DNA of 6,148 bases, taken from the NCBI GenBank assembly GCA_023140035.1, contig JAGLML010000071.1, forward strand, positions 1 through 6,148, in the 5' to 3' direction. How positions within the stretch are numbered: the first letter of the stretch is position 1; each line of letters opens with the position of its first letter. This document shows, piece by piece, positions 5,739 through 6,148 of this stretch. This DNA is from Thermoplasmatales archaeon. Lineage in GTDB: Archaea; Thermoplasmatota; E2; DHVEG-1. The notes under the pieces were generated by a model that did not search any database, was not told where the DNA came from, and saw only the letters and a list, made by a program, of their open reading frames with translations. Made by a program: the position numbers and the translations under genes.

Positions 5739-6119
5739 ATGAAAAAAAAGAACGTATATATGTTAGACGAGGATGATGATAAGGCCGTTCAGTTGTTTGT
5801 TAAGCTAGGGATGCCGAAAAATCTTGCTAAGACATTACTGTTTGTTTCCCAATTCGATGAATGTAAATGTACTGATGTTGAACAGGGGACAAACCTGCGT
5901 CAACCCGAAGTTAGCGTAGCAATGCAGGAACTGCGTAGACATAATTGGGTAAAAAAGCGGAATCTTAAAAAGAAAGGAAAAGGCAGACCAGTTCATGTTT
6001 ATAGATCGGCAGCAGATTTATCTGAGATATTGAAAGTCGTTGAGCTGGAAAAATTAAAAGAAGTTGAAGCTGTTAAAAATGATATATCAGAACTTAAAAC
6101 TATTATCGAAAATAGATGA
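5739..6119 (+). CDS. small archaeal winged helix-turn-helix transcriptional regulator
   Basis: A 126-residue cytoplasmic DNA-binding protein, complete in the window. After an acidic N-terminus (LDEDDDKAV), residues 19-90 form a winged helix-turn-helix: LGMPKNLAKTLLFVSQF (23-39) is the first helix region, CTDVEQGTNLRQPEVSVAMQ (44-63) is the turn and recognition helix, and the basic KKKGKGRPVHVYR (77-89) is the wing. Residues 92-126 are a leucine- and charge-patterned helix (LSEILKVVELEKLKEVEAV), probably a dimerising coiled coil. LRQPEVSVAMQELR followed by a GKGRP wing is typical of an archaeal family of ArsR/TrmB-like predicted regulators; this comes from memory, not a search. No ligand or metal domain is attached; C42 and C44 (CKC) are the only cysteines. 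Its upstream region is a diverged copy of the one before the propeller gene, so it may control both genes, itself included. Targets and effector are unknown. Confidence 0.9.
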   Translation: MKKKNVYMLDEDDDKAVQLFVKLGMPKNLAKTLLFVSQFDECKCTDVEQGTNLRQPEVSVAMQELRRHNWVKKRNLKKKGKGRPVHVYRSAADLSEILKVVELEKLKEVEAVKNDISELKTIIENR

Positions 6120-6142
6120 ATTCTAACTTAATTTCGTTTTCA

Positions 6143-6148
6143 CTTTTT
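6143..6148 (+). terminator. possible start of an oligo-T terminator behind the regulator, cut by the window edge
   Basis: The last bases are C followed by five Ts, 24 bases after the stop codon. This fits the T-tract terminators of the other genes, but the run is cut by the window edge so its length is unknown. No strong hairpin precedes it. Confidence 0.3.

Overview
This AT-rich window reads as archaeal. The evidence is TATA-like boxes at archaeal spacing from the starts, purine-rich ribosome binding sites complementary to an archaeal-type 16S tail, oligo-T terminators, and a small winged-helix regulator of a kind I associate with archaea. The C-terminal extracellular domains of the two secreted proteins resemble ones I associate with Thermoplasmatota-type Euryarchaeota from anoxic or sediment habitats. 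That placement comes from recognition, not a search, and is moderately confident.

Layout, all on the + strand. Bases 1-455 are mostly AT-rich intergenic DNA with one possible 32-residue gene (260-358) that ends in a hairpin plus T-tract. Bases 456-2141 encode a secreted family C10 (streptopain-like) cysteine peptidase: signal peptide, inhibitory prodomain, catalytic domain with Cys211 and His362, a beta-sandwich domain and an amphipathic C-terminal tail. Bases 2310-5414 encode a 1034-residue secreted protein with 16 propeller repeats, apparently two 8-bladed propellers in tandem, followed by a fibronectin-III-like domain and a CARDB-like domain. Bases 5415-5738 are a 324-base intergenic region with a T-tract terminator, a purine/pyrimidine hairpin of unknown role, and a promoter. 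Bases 5739-6119 encode a 126-residue winged-helix DNA-binding protein; its true start is the ATG behind a strong ribosome binding site, not the TTG inside that site.

Each gene appears to be its own transcription unit, with its own promoter and a terminator behind it; the one behind the regulator runs into the window edge. The peptidase probably degrades external protein. The propeller protein is probably a surface adhesin or ligand-binding protein. The regulator could control local genes.

The most unusual point is that about 92-96 bases upstream of the propeller gene and of the regulator gene are clearly homologous: 56 of the first 72 bases match without gaps, and a shared 12-base TATA-proximal block is identical. 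This suggests a duplicated promoter region and possible co-regulation, perhaps by the regulator itself. I see no mobile element, CRISPR array, tRNA or rRNA.
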